Source: CAZWCE01 sp964632505 (lineage in GTDB: Bacteria > Planctomycetota > Planctomycetia > Pirellulales > Thermoguttaceae). Taken from it: a stretch of DNA of 52,883 nucleotides. This document shows positions 1-8,294 of this stretch, piece after piece. A program made the translations under genes and the position numbers. The notes under the pieces were generated by a model that saw only the letters and a program-made list of their open reading frames with translations, was not told the origin of the DNA and ran no database searches. The stretch spans positions 1 to 52,883 of the forward strand of contig CAZWCE010000024.1 of NCBI GenBank assembly GCA_964632505.1, read 5' to 3'. The number at the start of each line of letters is the position of its first letter. Position 1 is the stretch's first letter.

Positions 1-87
1 GTGGAGTCGTAGCATTTTTTCTTCAATGACGCAATTTCAAAACACGTTCTTAGGCGGCGGCGATCGTTTGGAAATGACGTTGCGGCC

Positions 88-870
88 TCACTCCGGCAGA
101 AGTTCCAGCACACAGAAAACGGCTCGATGATCGGAGGCGACCGCTTCATCGAGCACGCGCGTTTCCATGACTTTCCATCGAGGAGCCGGTCGGTACAGAA
201 TGAAATCGATCTGCCGTTTCGGCTCGCCGACCGGAATCGTCGGAAGCAGCACCTCGTTGCTGCGTTTCCACTGAGCTTCGAGCCGATTCAACGTCTCACT
301 GCCGACAACGTCATTCAGATCCCCTGCCAATAAGGCGGGGCGGAAGTCGTCCTTCACCAAAGCGTTGACGGCCATGGCGGACTGGATGCGTTCTTCGTCA
401 TTCGAGCGATGATCGAAGTGTGTCGCCAACAGCAGCACGGGACAATCGACTTTCGGGGGGTGGATCTCGACAGCGAGAACGCCTCGCTGCTCTCCGGCGT
501 CGACGTTCGGCAACAGATGATTCTTGTATCTTTGGATCGGAAACCGCGACAGAACAGCGTTGCCGTAATGTCCCCCTTGAAGCGAAATGTTGGCTCCAAA
601 TGCGACGTTCATTCCGGTCAACCGAGCCAGTTCCGACGGTTGATCGACCCCGCCGCTCCGTTCCACATTTTGGTCCACTTCCTGCAGCGCCACCAAGTCG
701 GGGTCCACGGACCGAATGACTTTCGCAATCCGCGGAAGATCAAGCTTTCCATCGACACCTTCGCCGTGATGGATGTTGTAACTGAGAACTCGCAGTGGCG
801 TCGGTTCCGCCTGAGCAGGAAAGCAACTCAACAGCCAAAGCCCCGGCAGGAGCAAGAAAAGACTTTTCAT
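88..870 (-). CDS. Secreted endonuclease/exonuclease/phosphatase (EEP) family hydrolase
   Basis: A 260-residue protein of the EEP fold, the superfamily of DNase I, exonuclease III and neutral sphingomyelinases, which cleave phosphoester bonds with Mg2+. Family motifs appear in order: SYNIHHGEG with N32, ALQEVD with E64, ATHFDHRS, LLAGDLND, and the C-terminal SDHRAV with D247/H248. A signal peptide (MKSLFLLLPGLWLLSCFPAQA) predicts export. The start at 870 is preferred over the upstream ATG at 957 because it begins the signal peptide and has an AGGGAG ribosome site just upstream. The gene is monocistronic as far as can be seen. The substrate (nucleic acid, phospholipid head group or inositol phosphate) cannot be told from sequence. 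The fold is certain; the exact activity is not. Confidence 0.9.
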   Translation of the reverse strand: MKSLFLLLPGLWLLSCFPAQAEPTPLRVLSYNIHHGEGVDGKLDLPRIAKVIRSVDPDLVALQEVDQNVERSGGVDQPSELARLTGMNVAFGANISLQGGHYGNAVLSRFPIQRYKNHLLPNVDAGEQRGVLAVEIHPPKVDCPVLLLATHFDHRSNDEERIQSAMAVNALVKDDFRPALLAGDLNDVVGSETLNRLEAQWKRSNEVLLPTIPVGEPKRQIDFILYRPAPRWKVMETRVLDEAVASDHRAVFCVLELLPE

Positions 871-1014
871 GATGGACTCCCTATCTGTGTCGAACGTCTC
901 ATGCGTGGTGGATCGAAGGCATCTTTCGGAAGATCGTTCCCGTGTGAGAATATTCAAGTATCGGGAAAATCACTGCTTATCTTACAAGCATCCTACCAGA
1001 TCGCGGGAGGCGGG

Positions 1015-1227
1015 TCATCCCAGTTTTTCCGCCCCTTCGGTCGTCTTGGGGGCTTGGGCACGTCCGCGCGCCAGCCGGAGTGAGATTTGCCGATCGTATT
1101 CCTGTCGGCTCTTGGGCGTGTCATATTTCCCGAGATAGATATCGCGTCCATTCAGTCGGACGACCGCCTGTCCGATCGCCTTGTGGAGACAATATTTCGG
1201 GATGCGACGAGAGTTCTTTTTTGGCAT
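1015..1227 (-). CDS. Integrase N-terminal fragment, probable remnant beside tRNA-Arg
   Basis: A 70-residue ORF matching, from memory, the extreme N-terminus of planctomycete tyrosine recombinases: a basic MPKKNSRRIPKYCLHKA start, then GQAVVRLNGRDIYLGKY and a YDRQISLRLARGR helix. This is normally the arm-type DNA-binding segment and is followed by a core-binding and a catalytic domain. Here the frame stops after about 60 recognisable residues and no R...HxxR...Y catalytic region follows. The start at 1227 has an AGGAG site five bases upstream. The ORF lies 115 bp past the 3' end of tRNA-Arg in the same orientation, the usual place for an integrase. It is most likely a relic of an integrated element, but a stand-alone small DNA-binding protein cannot be excluded. 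Confidence 0.6.
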   Translation of the reverse strand: MPKKNSRRIPKYCLHKAIGQAVVRLNGRDIYLGKYDTPKSRQEYDRQISLRLARGRAQAPKTTEGAEKLG

Positions 1228-1342
1228 GTGAACTCCTGTAAGATCATCCATTACTCCGTATACTACGGAAATTAGATTTTACAGAAGCTCAAATTTGTTG
1301 CCAACTTTCTTCGTAAGTACTTATCAATAAAGGACTTCGAGA

Positions 1343-1415
1343 TACCCCCGGCAGGATTCGAACCTGCGACCACCGGTTTAGGAAACCGGTGCTCTATCCC
1401 CTGAGCTACGAGGGC
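1343..1415 (-). tRNA. tRNA-Arg (anticodon CCU)
   Basis: Read on the minus strand, the 73-nt sequence folds as a standard cloverleaf. The acceptor GCCCTCG pairs with CGGGGGT using two G-U pairs, the D arm is GCTC..GAGC, the anticodon stem CCGGT/ACCGG frames the loop TTCCTAA, and the T arm is GCAGG-TTCGAAT-CCTGC. The anticodon CCT reads AGG codons (Arg). The discriminator base is A and the CCA tail is not encoded. The gene lies just upstream of an integrase fragment. Confidence 0.95.
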
Positions 1416-2138
1416 ATGAATTTCACCGATTACCTTACCACTTTTTCTCTTTTCTGCAAGAGACACAATCGCAAATATTGCATGAGGAGTCTGTATCCTA
1501 CCCCGTTTTCGCATTGCCCATCAGAGAGGTTGTGTTCTATCGCACTTCGTTGACAATATCAGTCACATATCCGGAGGGCACGCCATCCAAAATCTGAGAA
1601 CGATGGTCCTCCACGAGTCAGCCAGACAAAAAGCCGGAAGATGATGGGCGCGACAGCTCGATGATTGACCGTGGGGATGTCTCCGGTCATCCGGAGCAAT
1701 CGAGAGCGTTTAGCAACGGAAGCAGAAATCAGACCTTCGCCACACCATTCCCCCCCATCCACTGAATCCTCGCAAAAAGAAGAGAAGTCCCCACCCGTCA
1801 ATGCCTCATTGGAATGAACCCGATCTGGTTGAAGTCCGCATTGGTCGGTCAAATAAGGATGGAATCGTCTCGGTGGAAGGCGTCTCAAGGAGAAAAGAGA
1901 ACCCAGGGAGTACTCAAAGGAATCGCCACTCGAAACAATTGATATTTCAACGCAATCATGGTAATCTGAGATATTACCAAAAGCGGTTCGCTCAATGCCT
2001 TCTCGTTGGAAAATGCGCCTCCAGCGTGTTTTCCTTTCCTGTGAGCCCAAGTATTTTGCGAAAGGCGGCATTGTGTTCTCCATCCGAGGATGAATCGATA
2101 CGGCCCGTTTGTGTTTTTCCCGATGGGAAGGAAACCCG
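1416..2138. other. 723-bp intergenic region without a recognisable gene
   Basis: The open frames here, such as a 174-codon minus frame across 1559-2083, lack family motifs and a convincing ribosome site. The minus frame across 1272-1514 is only a translation of the tRNA (LVAQGIEHRFPKPVVAGSNP). A clear ribosome site, AAGGAA, appears only at the right edge in front of the next gene. The stretch may be debris from the event that left the integrase fragment; nothing in it proves this. Confidence 0.4.
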
Positions 2139-3311
2139 ATGAACCTGCCTGAAACGACAATCCTCTCCTTTCCCTTGCAGATGGAATTTCAATGGAACCT
2201 GGTGTATGCGCACGACGTGTTCGACTCGGAGAATCCGATTCTCGCGGAGATGATCCGAGAAATCGTCGCCCCGTCGGGGAAATTGGTTTTTCTTGTGGAT
2301 GACGGATTGATGCCTCATTATCCCCATCTGCTGCAACAGGCGAAAGGTTATTTTCTTAGGCATCATTTATCCTTCTCCGGAGAGCCGTTCCTCACCCCGG
2401 GCGGGGAAGCTTCAAAAAACGGTTTTCGCGTCGTCGACCGTCTGGTGAAAACATTCCAGGAATCGGGACTCTGCCGACAAAGTCTCGTGGTCGCCCTCGG
2501 CGGGGGAGCGATGCTCGATGTCGCGGGATTTGCCGCTTCCTTGGTCCATCGTGGGATTCGATTGTTACGATTACCGACCACGGCGGTCTCGCAGGGTGAT
2601 TCCGGCATCGGAGTGAAAAACGGCATCAACTTCGCCGAAGAGAAGAACTTTCTCGGCGTCTTCGCCCCGCCCCATGGCGTCCTCTGCGATTTGACGTTCC
2701 TGCAAACACTTGATGGTGGACTCCTGGCCGACGGTCTCGCCGAAGCGATCAAAGTGGCGATGATCAAAAATGCTTCCTTTTTCCATGAGATCGAGCAGCA
2801 GGCCCTCGAAATCGAAGAGCGAAACTGGCCCGTTATCGAATCGATCATTCGCCAAAGCGGCGAGATTCATTATCGTCACATCGCGACCAGCGGCGACCCT
2901 TTTGAACGAGGCTCGGCCCGACCACTCGACTTCGGACACTGGGCTGGCCATCGCTTGGAAAAGATGTCCGGCTACTCGATCCGCCACGGCGAGGGAGTCG
3001 CGCTGGGCATCGCCCTGGATACGGTCTACGCCCAAATCCAGGGAATGCTGGCTGAACAGGAACGCGATCGGGTCCTCTCGTTGTTTGAAAAGTTGCACCT
3101 TCCGGTGTATCATCCCTTGATGGAAAAAGAAGACGATTCGGGCGTTTTGGAAGTACTCGGCGGTTTGAATGATTTTCGAGAACACCTCGGCGGCGAGCTT
3201 TCCATCCCTCTTCCTCTCCGAATCGGAGAGGCGGTCGAGTTTCATGAAATGTCGGCCGACGACGTAAAAGCGGCAATCTCATTCTTGAAGGCTTTCTCCC
3301 GCCATTCATAG
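2139..3311 (+). CDS. eboD: EboD-type sugar phosphate cyclase (3-dehydroquinate synthase family)
   Basis: A 390-residue member of the dehydroquinate synthase superfamily, NAD- and metal-dependent enzymes that cyclise sugar phosphates. Visible motifs are PGGEASKN, the dinucleotide-binding VALGGGAMLDVAGF, LPTTAVSQGDSGIGVKNGIN, the metal ligand region LAEAIKVA, and GDPFERGSARPLDFGHWAGH followed by RHGEGVALG. The NDSGVGVKNG/FGHWAxH style is typical of the EboD branch rather than shikimate-pathway AroB. The direct neighbour is an EboE homologue, which supports this. The start at 2139 has AAGGAA upstream; an earlier ATG at 2109 has no such site. The stop TAG overlaps or abuts the next gene's possible GTG start at 3311, so the two are co-transcribed. 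The product is unknown; ebo genes are linked to metabolite handling or export in other bacteria and in algal plastids. Confidence 0.85.
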   Translation: MNLPETTILSFPLQMEFQWNLVYAHDVFDSENPILAEMIREIVAPSGKLVFLVDDGLMPHYPHLLQQAKGYFLRHHLSFSGEPFLTPGGEASKNGFRVVDRLVKTFQESGLCRQSLVVALGGGAMLDVAGFAASLVHRGIRLLRLPTTAVSQGDSGIGVKNGINFAEEKNFLGVFAPPHGVLCDLTFLQTLDGGLLADGLAEAIKVAMIKNASFFHEIEQQALEIEERNWPVIESIIRQSGEIHYRHIATSGDPFERGSARPLDFGHWAGHRLEKMSGYSIRHGEGVALGIALDTVYAQIQGMLAEQERDRVLSLFEKLHLPVYHPLMEKEDDSGVLEVLGGLNDFREHLGGELSIPLPLRIGEAVEFHEMSADDVKAAISFLKAFSRHS

Positions 3312-3340
3312 TGCACCCTGCGAACCGGAAAGCACCCGAC

Positions 3341-4534
3341 ATGCTCATTCCCGGAACCGACAACCGGCATCTCACCTATTGCATGAATGTTCACAGCAGC
3401 CGTACCGTCGCGGAGCTCGACCGTGCCGTGACTTCGGCGAAGGTCGTCTGGGACCGTTTTCTCGAGATTCCGAAAACACCCGTTCGGCAAGGTCCCTCCG
3501 GTCTGGGAATGTGGCTGAATGCCGACGTCGCCCTGGAGCTGGAGGAGACGGGAAGAATCGAAACCCTCCGCCGGGAATTGGCCGAACGAGACTGCTATGT
3601 CTTCACGCTCAATGGATTTCCCTACGGAGTATTTCATGGCGAACGTATCAAGGAAAACGTATATCGCCCCGATTGGAGCGAAATTCCACGGCGCGATTAC
3701 ACCATTCGCCTCGCCCGTCATTTGAGCCGCCTGCTTCCGGATCAGACCCCCGGCAGCATTAGTACCGTCCCCATCACTTACCGAGCCTGGTGCGACAACG
3801 CTCGTTGGGAGAAGGCGGTCGAAAACCTTCTGCACACGCTCGAAACTCTGAGAGCGATTCACCAGGAAACCGGCAAGATGATTTGGCTTCTCTTGGAGCC
3901 GGAGCCCGATTGCCTGCTCGACGACTGCGACAGCGTGATCGATTTCTGGCGCAGGTTGCGGGATCACTCCGCCGTTCGGCGACAACCGAGCCTGGTCGAT
4001 TCCCTTGGAATATGCCTCGATTTGGCCCATGTGGCGACGCTCTTCGAAGACCCGCAAGAAGTGCTGATGCGATTGGAAAAGGAAAACATCCCCGTCGTCA
4101 AAATGCAGATATCCGCCGTTCCGGAATTATTCTCTGATAACTCCAACTCACCCGAGGTCCTTTTAGAGGCGTTCCGCGACGAAGTCTACCTGCACCAGAC
4201 CAAACTCATCCTGGCTGGACGGAAGCCCAAGCGATTCGCCGATCTCCCCGAGGCTATTTCTTTTCTTAGAGATAGTGCACATGCGTTCCAACTCCGAACA
4301 CATTTCCACGTGCCTTTGACCTGGCAACCGCCCGAGGGGCTGGGAACCACGACGACGCAGGTCTCCGCTGATCTGTTGCAACACGCTCTGAAGATGGGAG
4401 TTCTGCATTTCGAGCTGGAAGTCTATAGCCTTGGCTTGATGATCGATCATCAAGACGTCATGCTGGACATCCTTGCCGAGGACTTGGGTTACCTGGCAAG
4501 ACGGCTCCACGATCTTCCTTCAGGTTCGGTCTGA
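3341..4534 (+). CDS. eboE: EboE-like metabolite traffic protein (xylose-isomerase-like TIM barrel)
   Basis: A 397-residue protein that I recognise as EboE by HLTYCMNVHSS at the N-terminus, FTLNGFPYGVFHGERIKENV YRPDW in the first third, and PGSISTVPITYR. The fold is an AP-endonuclease/xylose-isomerase-like TIM barrel, with further barrel strands at LLLEPEPDC, GICLDLAHV and VVKMQISAV. Ebo operons are implicated in moving or modifying secondary metabolites such as scytonemin precursors. The other ebo genes (A, B, C, F) are absent here. A GTG at 3311 overlapping the eboD stop is the alternative start; I prefer ATG 3341 because family members begin just before HLTYC and GGAAAG lies upstream. Assignment to the family is strong; the function is inferred. 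Confidence 0.85.
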   Translation: MLIPGTDNRHLTYCMNVHSSRTVAELDRAVTSAKVVWDRFLEIPKTPVRQGPSGLGMWLNADVALELEETGRIETLRRELAERDCYVFTLNGFPYGVFHGERIKENVYRPDWSEIPRRDYTIRLARHLSRLLPDQTPGSISTVPITYRAWCDNARWEKAVENLLHTLETLRAIHQETGKMIWLLLEPEPDCLLDDCDSVIDFWRRLRDHSAVRRQPSLVDSLGICLDLAHVATLFEDPQEVLMRLEKENIPVVKMQISAVPELFSDNSNSPEVLLEAFRDEVYLHQTKLILAGRKPKRFADLPEAISFLRDSAHAFQLRTHFHVPLTWQPPEGLGTTTTQVSADLLQHALKMGVLHFELEVYSLGLMIDHQDVMLDILAEDLGYLARRLHDLPSGSV

Positions 4535-4903
4535 AGCCCAGTCCGCAGACGCATAAGTCATCCCCACGCGGCTCAAGCATTGACGTCCCCGTCCCCTGAA
4601 TCCCAATGGTTCCCATCGGTTCACCATTGACTCGACGATCCATCAAGGGCACCGACCACTTTCGTCCATTGGCCGCTGGAGATCGTCGGAATCCGATCAT
4701 TATGACGAAGCGGTCCTGGCGGAATCACGAAGGTGAACGGATCCGACACATGAAATAAAAAGAGCACCAAAGCGTTGTTCTATCGCCCGGAAAATCGAAA
4801 GCGGAATCCTCTCGAAAAATGTTGTTTGGGAACCCGCCTATTGCTATAATGCGTTGACGTGCGTTCATTCTGATTTGACCTTTCGAAGACGGAAATCCCA
4901 TCC
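4535..4903. other. Intergenic region upstream of the rhamnosidase
   Basis: This 369-bp stretch has no supported gene; short minus-strand frames here show no motifs. Its right part carries the promoter described separately at 4822-4850. Confidence 0.4.
4822..4850 (+). promoter_or_regulatory. Sigma70-like promoter for the GH78 gene
   Basis: TTGTTT (4822-4827), a 17-bp spacer and a perfect TATAAT (4845-4850), ending 53 bp before the rhamnosidase ATG. The same TTGTTT/TATAAT pattern precedes the DCC gene. Confidence 0.6.
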
Positions 4904-7900
4904 ATGTCTTACTCATTCGTCCTGAAATCGGCTTTGCTCGCCACCGGATTTCTCCTGGTTTTCGGATTCCCGTGTCGGAGTGATGTTGTTCCGGGGAAAC
5001 TGACATGTGAATCACTCGAAAAACCGGAGGGCATCGATCGGACGCCCCCGCATCTCAGTTGGCGATTGATCGATAGTACCGATCGTCTGGTCGATCCCAA
5101 CGGCGACCGTGGACAGAGGCAAACCGCCTACCGGATCCTCGTCGCTACCTCGAAAGAGAAATTGGCCAACGACCGGGGCGATTTATGGGACAGCGGTCGC
5201 GTCGACTCCGACCGATCGATCCTTGTCCCCTACGCCGGGAAATCCCTCCGTTCGCACGACGTCTGCTGGTGGAAGGTCCGCGTATGGGACAAAGACGGCA
5301 ACCCTTCGGCGTGGTCGTCTCCCTCCCGGTGGACGATGGGTATCCTCGATGCCGCGGATTGGAAAGCGAAATGGTTGCGACACACTCCAAAATCGTTCCC
5401 TCTTTTAGAAAAGAAAGGACCGGAAAAGCTCCTAAATTTCGAGGGATGCCACTGGATCTGGTCTCCCGACGAGGAACCGCTCGAGGCCCTGCCGGCGGGC
5501 AATCGGTTTTTCCGCAAGGAAATCGTCATTCCCGAAGGTCGCTTCGTCGATTGGGCCTACCTCCTCATCGCCGCCGACGACCGCTACTGGCTGTACGTCA
5601 ACGGGAAACGCATCTCCATCAGTCGCGATGAACCGAACGCCTGGACACAAGGATACGAGGTTTCACTCGACGAACATCTTCGATCCGAACGCAATTTACT
5701 CGCGGTCCAGGTCGCCAATCGCGAGGTAGGCCCGGCCGGACTGGCGGGCAAACTGGTCGTGAAGCTCGACAACGGCGAAGTAAAGGTTTTTCCGATCGGC
5801 AAGGATTGGAAGGCTTCTCTCCGCGGGGAGCGCAACTGGCAAAAGACGGAATTCGACGACACCAACTGGCCGGCCCCTCGAATATTGCGCACCGTCGGCG
5901 ACGATCCGTGGGGAGTTCCGAAAACCGGATACGCTACCGGATGGTTGCAAACCGCCCCCAGTCCGATCTTCCGGAAGGCGTTCTCCGTCGACCGGCCGAT
6001 CCAACGTGCGACCGTCTCGGTGGCCGGACTCGGGTATTACGAATTGCGATTGGGTGGAAAGAAGGTCGGCGATCACGAGTTGCCGCCGGCGTTTTCACGA
6101 TATGACCGACGCGTGCTGTACAACACGTTCGACGTGACCGATCGTATCCGGCAGGGAGAAAACGTGCTCGGCGTCCGTCTGGGAAACGGTTGGTACAACA
6201 TGCATACGCGCGCCACCTGGGATTTCGATCAATCTCCATGGCGGGCCGAACCTCGCATGCTGTTGCATCTACGTCTTGAAATGACCGACGGTTCGGTCCG
6301 AACGATCGTCAGCGACGAGAGCTGGAAAGCCACCACCGGCCCGCTCTACCTCGACAGCATTCGCGCCGGAGAAGTGTACGATGCCCGCTTGGAAATGCCG
6401 GGTTGGGATCAGCCCGGCTTCGATGATTCCGATTGGTCGGCCGCGACCGTCGCCTCCGCCCCCGACGGGAAACTCTCCTCCGAGTTGATGCCGCCGATGC
6501 GCGTGACCGAAACGATTCGTCCCATTTCCGTACAGGAGACCCGGCCCGGTGTGTTCGTGTACGATTTAGGGCAAAACATCGCCGGTTGGGCACGACTTTC
6601 GGTCGAAGGCCCCGAGGGCACCGAAGTCACGCTCCGTTACAGCGAACGCTTGCGATACGACGGCACTCTCGACCGCATGGAAATCAGCAAATTCCTCTTC
6701 GCCGGCCCTTTCCAGCAGGACACCTACATCCTCAAGGGACAAGGTCGGGAGACTTGGGAACCGTCGTTTGTTTACCACGGCTTCCGCTACGTGGAAGTTC
6801 GTGGGTACCCGGGCGAGCCGACGCTGGACGATCTTCAGGGGCGCGTCGTGCATACCGATTTCGAACGCGCCGGATCCTTCGAGTGTTCCGCACCGCTGCT
6901 CAATCGCATTCAGGAACTGACCTCCTGGAGTTTTCGGGGCAATTTCCACGGTTATCCGACGGATTGTCCCCAGCGTGAGAAGAACGGATGGACCGGCGAC
7001 GCCCATCTCGCCGCCGAGCAGGGCCTCACCTTCTGGAATTCCGCCACCGCCTACAGAAAATGGATGGACGACATCCAAGATGAACAGAGAGACACCGGGG
7101 AAATCGCAGCGATCATTCCGACTTCCGGTTGGGGTTACGCCTGGGGCAACGGCCCGGCCTGGGATTCCGCCTACGTGCTCATCCCCTGGTATGTCTACCT
7201 CTACCGGGGCGACCGCGGGATTCTGGAAAACCATTACGAGACGATGAAACGATACGTCGACTACGTCGATCGGCGCTCCCCCGAAGGAATCGCCGACTTC
7301 GGTCTGGGGGACTGGGCACCGGCCGATACCGAGACCCCGCGCGAGGTCACCTCAACCGGCTATTTCCATGTCGATACCATCATCGTTGCTCAGACGGCGA
7401 AAATTCTCGGTCGCGACGACGATGCGAAGTATTATCGCGCGCTGGCGAACAAAATCCGCAAGGCGTTTCAAGAGAAGTTCCATCACGGCGAGGGGCTCTA
7501 CGCCAACGGCAGCCAGACGGCGCTCAGTTGCGCCCTGTTCCAGGGACTCGCCGATCCCTCGCAAGAGAAGGCGATCGTCGATCAACTCGTGCAGGCGGTC
7601 CACCAGCGCGACGATCACCTCGATGTCGGCATCCTCGGCGCGAAGTATCTCTTCCATACTCTGAGCGATCACAGTCAACACGAGCTCGCCTATCGCGTCG
7701 CCACGCAAACCACCCCGCCCAGCTACGGCGATTGGGTCCGTCGCGACGCCACGACTCTCTGGGAACACTGGGACGGACACAGTTCGCTGAACCACATCAT
7801 GTACGGCGACATCGCCTTCTGGATGATGCGATGCCTGGCCGGCATTCGAGTCGATCCCGAGCACCCCGGTTTCAAACATGTCATTCTCCGTCCTCAACTC

Positions 7901-8194
7901 ACGGAAGGGCTCGACTGGGTGAAAGCTTGCCACATTTCACCGTACGGGCCGATCCGTTTACACTGGAACCAAAAAAACGAACTCGGGCAGTTTCACGTCA
8001 TGTTGCCGCCCAATACGACCGCCCGACTCTGGCTCCCCGCGCGTGAAAACGATGAGATATTCGAAGGGAACCATCCCGAGACGATCGTTCCCGTCGCCGA
8101 AGCCGAGGGGGTCCGCCCCGCAGGACAAGAGACGGGCTATCGCCTCTACGATCTCGATTCGGGGGATTACCGATTCGAGGTCCGTCGACAGTGA
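4904..8194 (+). CDS. Secreted alpha-L-rhamnosidase, GH78
   Basis: A 1096-residue glycosidase that removes terminal alpha-L-rhamnose from polysaccharides or glycosides by inversion. The signal peptide covers about residues 1-26. It is followed by the fibronectin-like N domain (RTPPHLSWRL... TAYRILVAT), two galactose-binding-like beta domains (around 170-350 and 350-540), the rhamnosidase beta domain, the (alpha/alpha)6 barrel and a beta C-domain. The general acid motif DCPQREKNGWTGDA places the acid at E692; the general base is expected at E954 in LWEHWDGH. The extra ligand-binding domain makes it longer than minimal GH78 enzymes. It heads a plus-strand carbohydrate cluster and has its own TATAAT promoter. 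Family assignment is near certain; the natural substrate is not. Confidence 0.96.
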   Translation: MSYSFVLKSALLATGFLLVFGFPCRSDVVPGKLTCESLEKPEGIDRTPPHLSWRLIDSTDRLVDPNGDRGQRQTAYRILVATSKEKLANDRGDLWDSGRVDSDRSILVPYAGKSLRSHDVCWWKVRVWDKDGNPSAWSSPSRWTMGILDAADWKAKWLRHTPKSFPLLEKKGPEKLLNFEGCHWIWSPDEEPLEALPAGNRFFRKEIVIPEGRFVDWAYLLIAADDRYWLYVNGKRISISRDEPNAWTQGYEVSLDEHLRSERNLLAVQVANREVGPAGLAGKLVVKLDNGEVKVFPIGKDWKASLRGERNWQKTEFDDTNWPAPRILRTVGDDPWGVPKTGYATGWLQTAPSPIFRKAFSVDRPIQRATVSVAGLGYYELRLGGKKVGDHELPPAFSRYDRRVLYNTFDVTDRIRQGENVLGVRLGNGWYNMHTRATWDFDQSPWRAEPRMLLHLRLEMTDGSVRTIVSDESWKATTGPLYLDSIRAGEVYDARLEMPGWDQPGFDDSDWSAATVASAPDGKLSSELMPPMRVTETIRPISVQETRPGVFVYDLGQNIAGWARLSVEGPEGTEVTLRYSERLRYDGTLDRMEISKFLFAGPFQQDTYILKGQGRETWEPSFVYHGFRYVEVRGYPGEPTLDDLQGRVVHTDFERAGSFECSAPLLNRIQELTSWSFRGNFHGYPTDCPQREKNGWTGDAHLAAEQGLTFWNSATAYRKWMDDIQDEQRDTGEIAAIIPTSGWGYAWGNGPAWDSAYVLIPWYVYLYRGDRGILENHYETMKRYVDYVDRRSPEGIADFGLGDWAPADTETPREVTSTGYFHVDTIIVAQTAKILGRDDDAKYYRALANKIRKAFQEKFHHGEGLYANGSQTALSCALFQGLADPSQEKAIVDQLVQAVHQRDDHLDVGILGAKYLFHTLSDHSQHELAYRVATQTTPPSYGDWVRRDATTLWEHWDGHSSLNHIMYGDIAFWMMRCLAGIRVDPEHPGFKHVILRPQLTEGLDWVKACHISPYGPIRLHWNQKNELGQFHVMLPPNTTARLWLPARENDEIFEGNHPETIVPVAEAEGVRPAGQETGYRLYDLDSGDYRFEVRRQ

Positions 8195-8294
8195 TCATTC
8201 TCCAAAACAACACGATGATGCAGCGTCAACCGGCCTTTTCGGTTTTTCCTCAGCTCATTCAAGCCTTCCTTATTTTCTGAAAGGGTAGTCGATA

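Noticed and set aside
1272..1514. 80-codon minus frame containing LVAQGIEHRFPKPVVAGSNP
   Set aside because: This is the tRNA-Arg gene read as protein, a common artefact; the cloverleaf explains the sequence.
1559..2083. 174-codon minus frame before eboD
   Set aside because: No family motif, no ribosome site and low-complexity composition; treated as non-coding.
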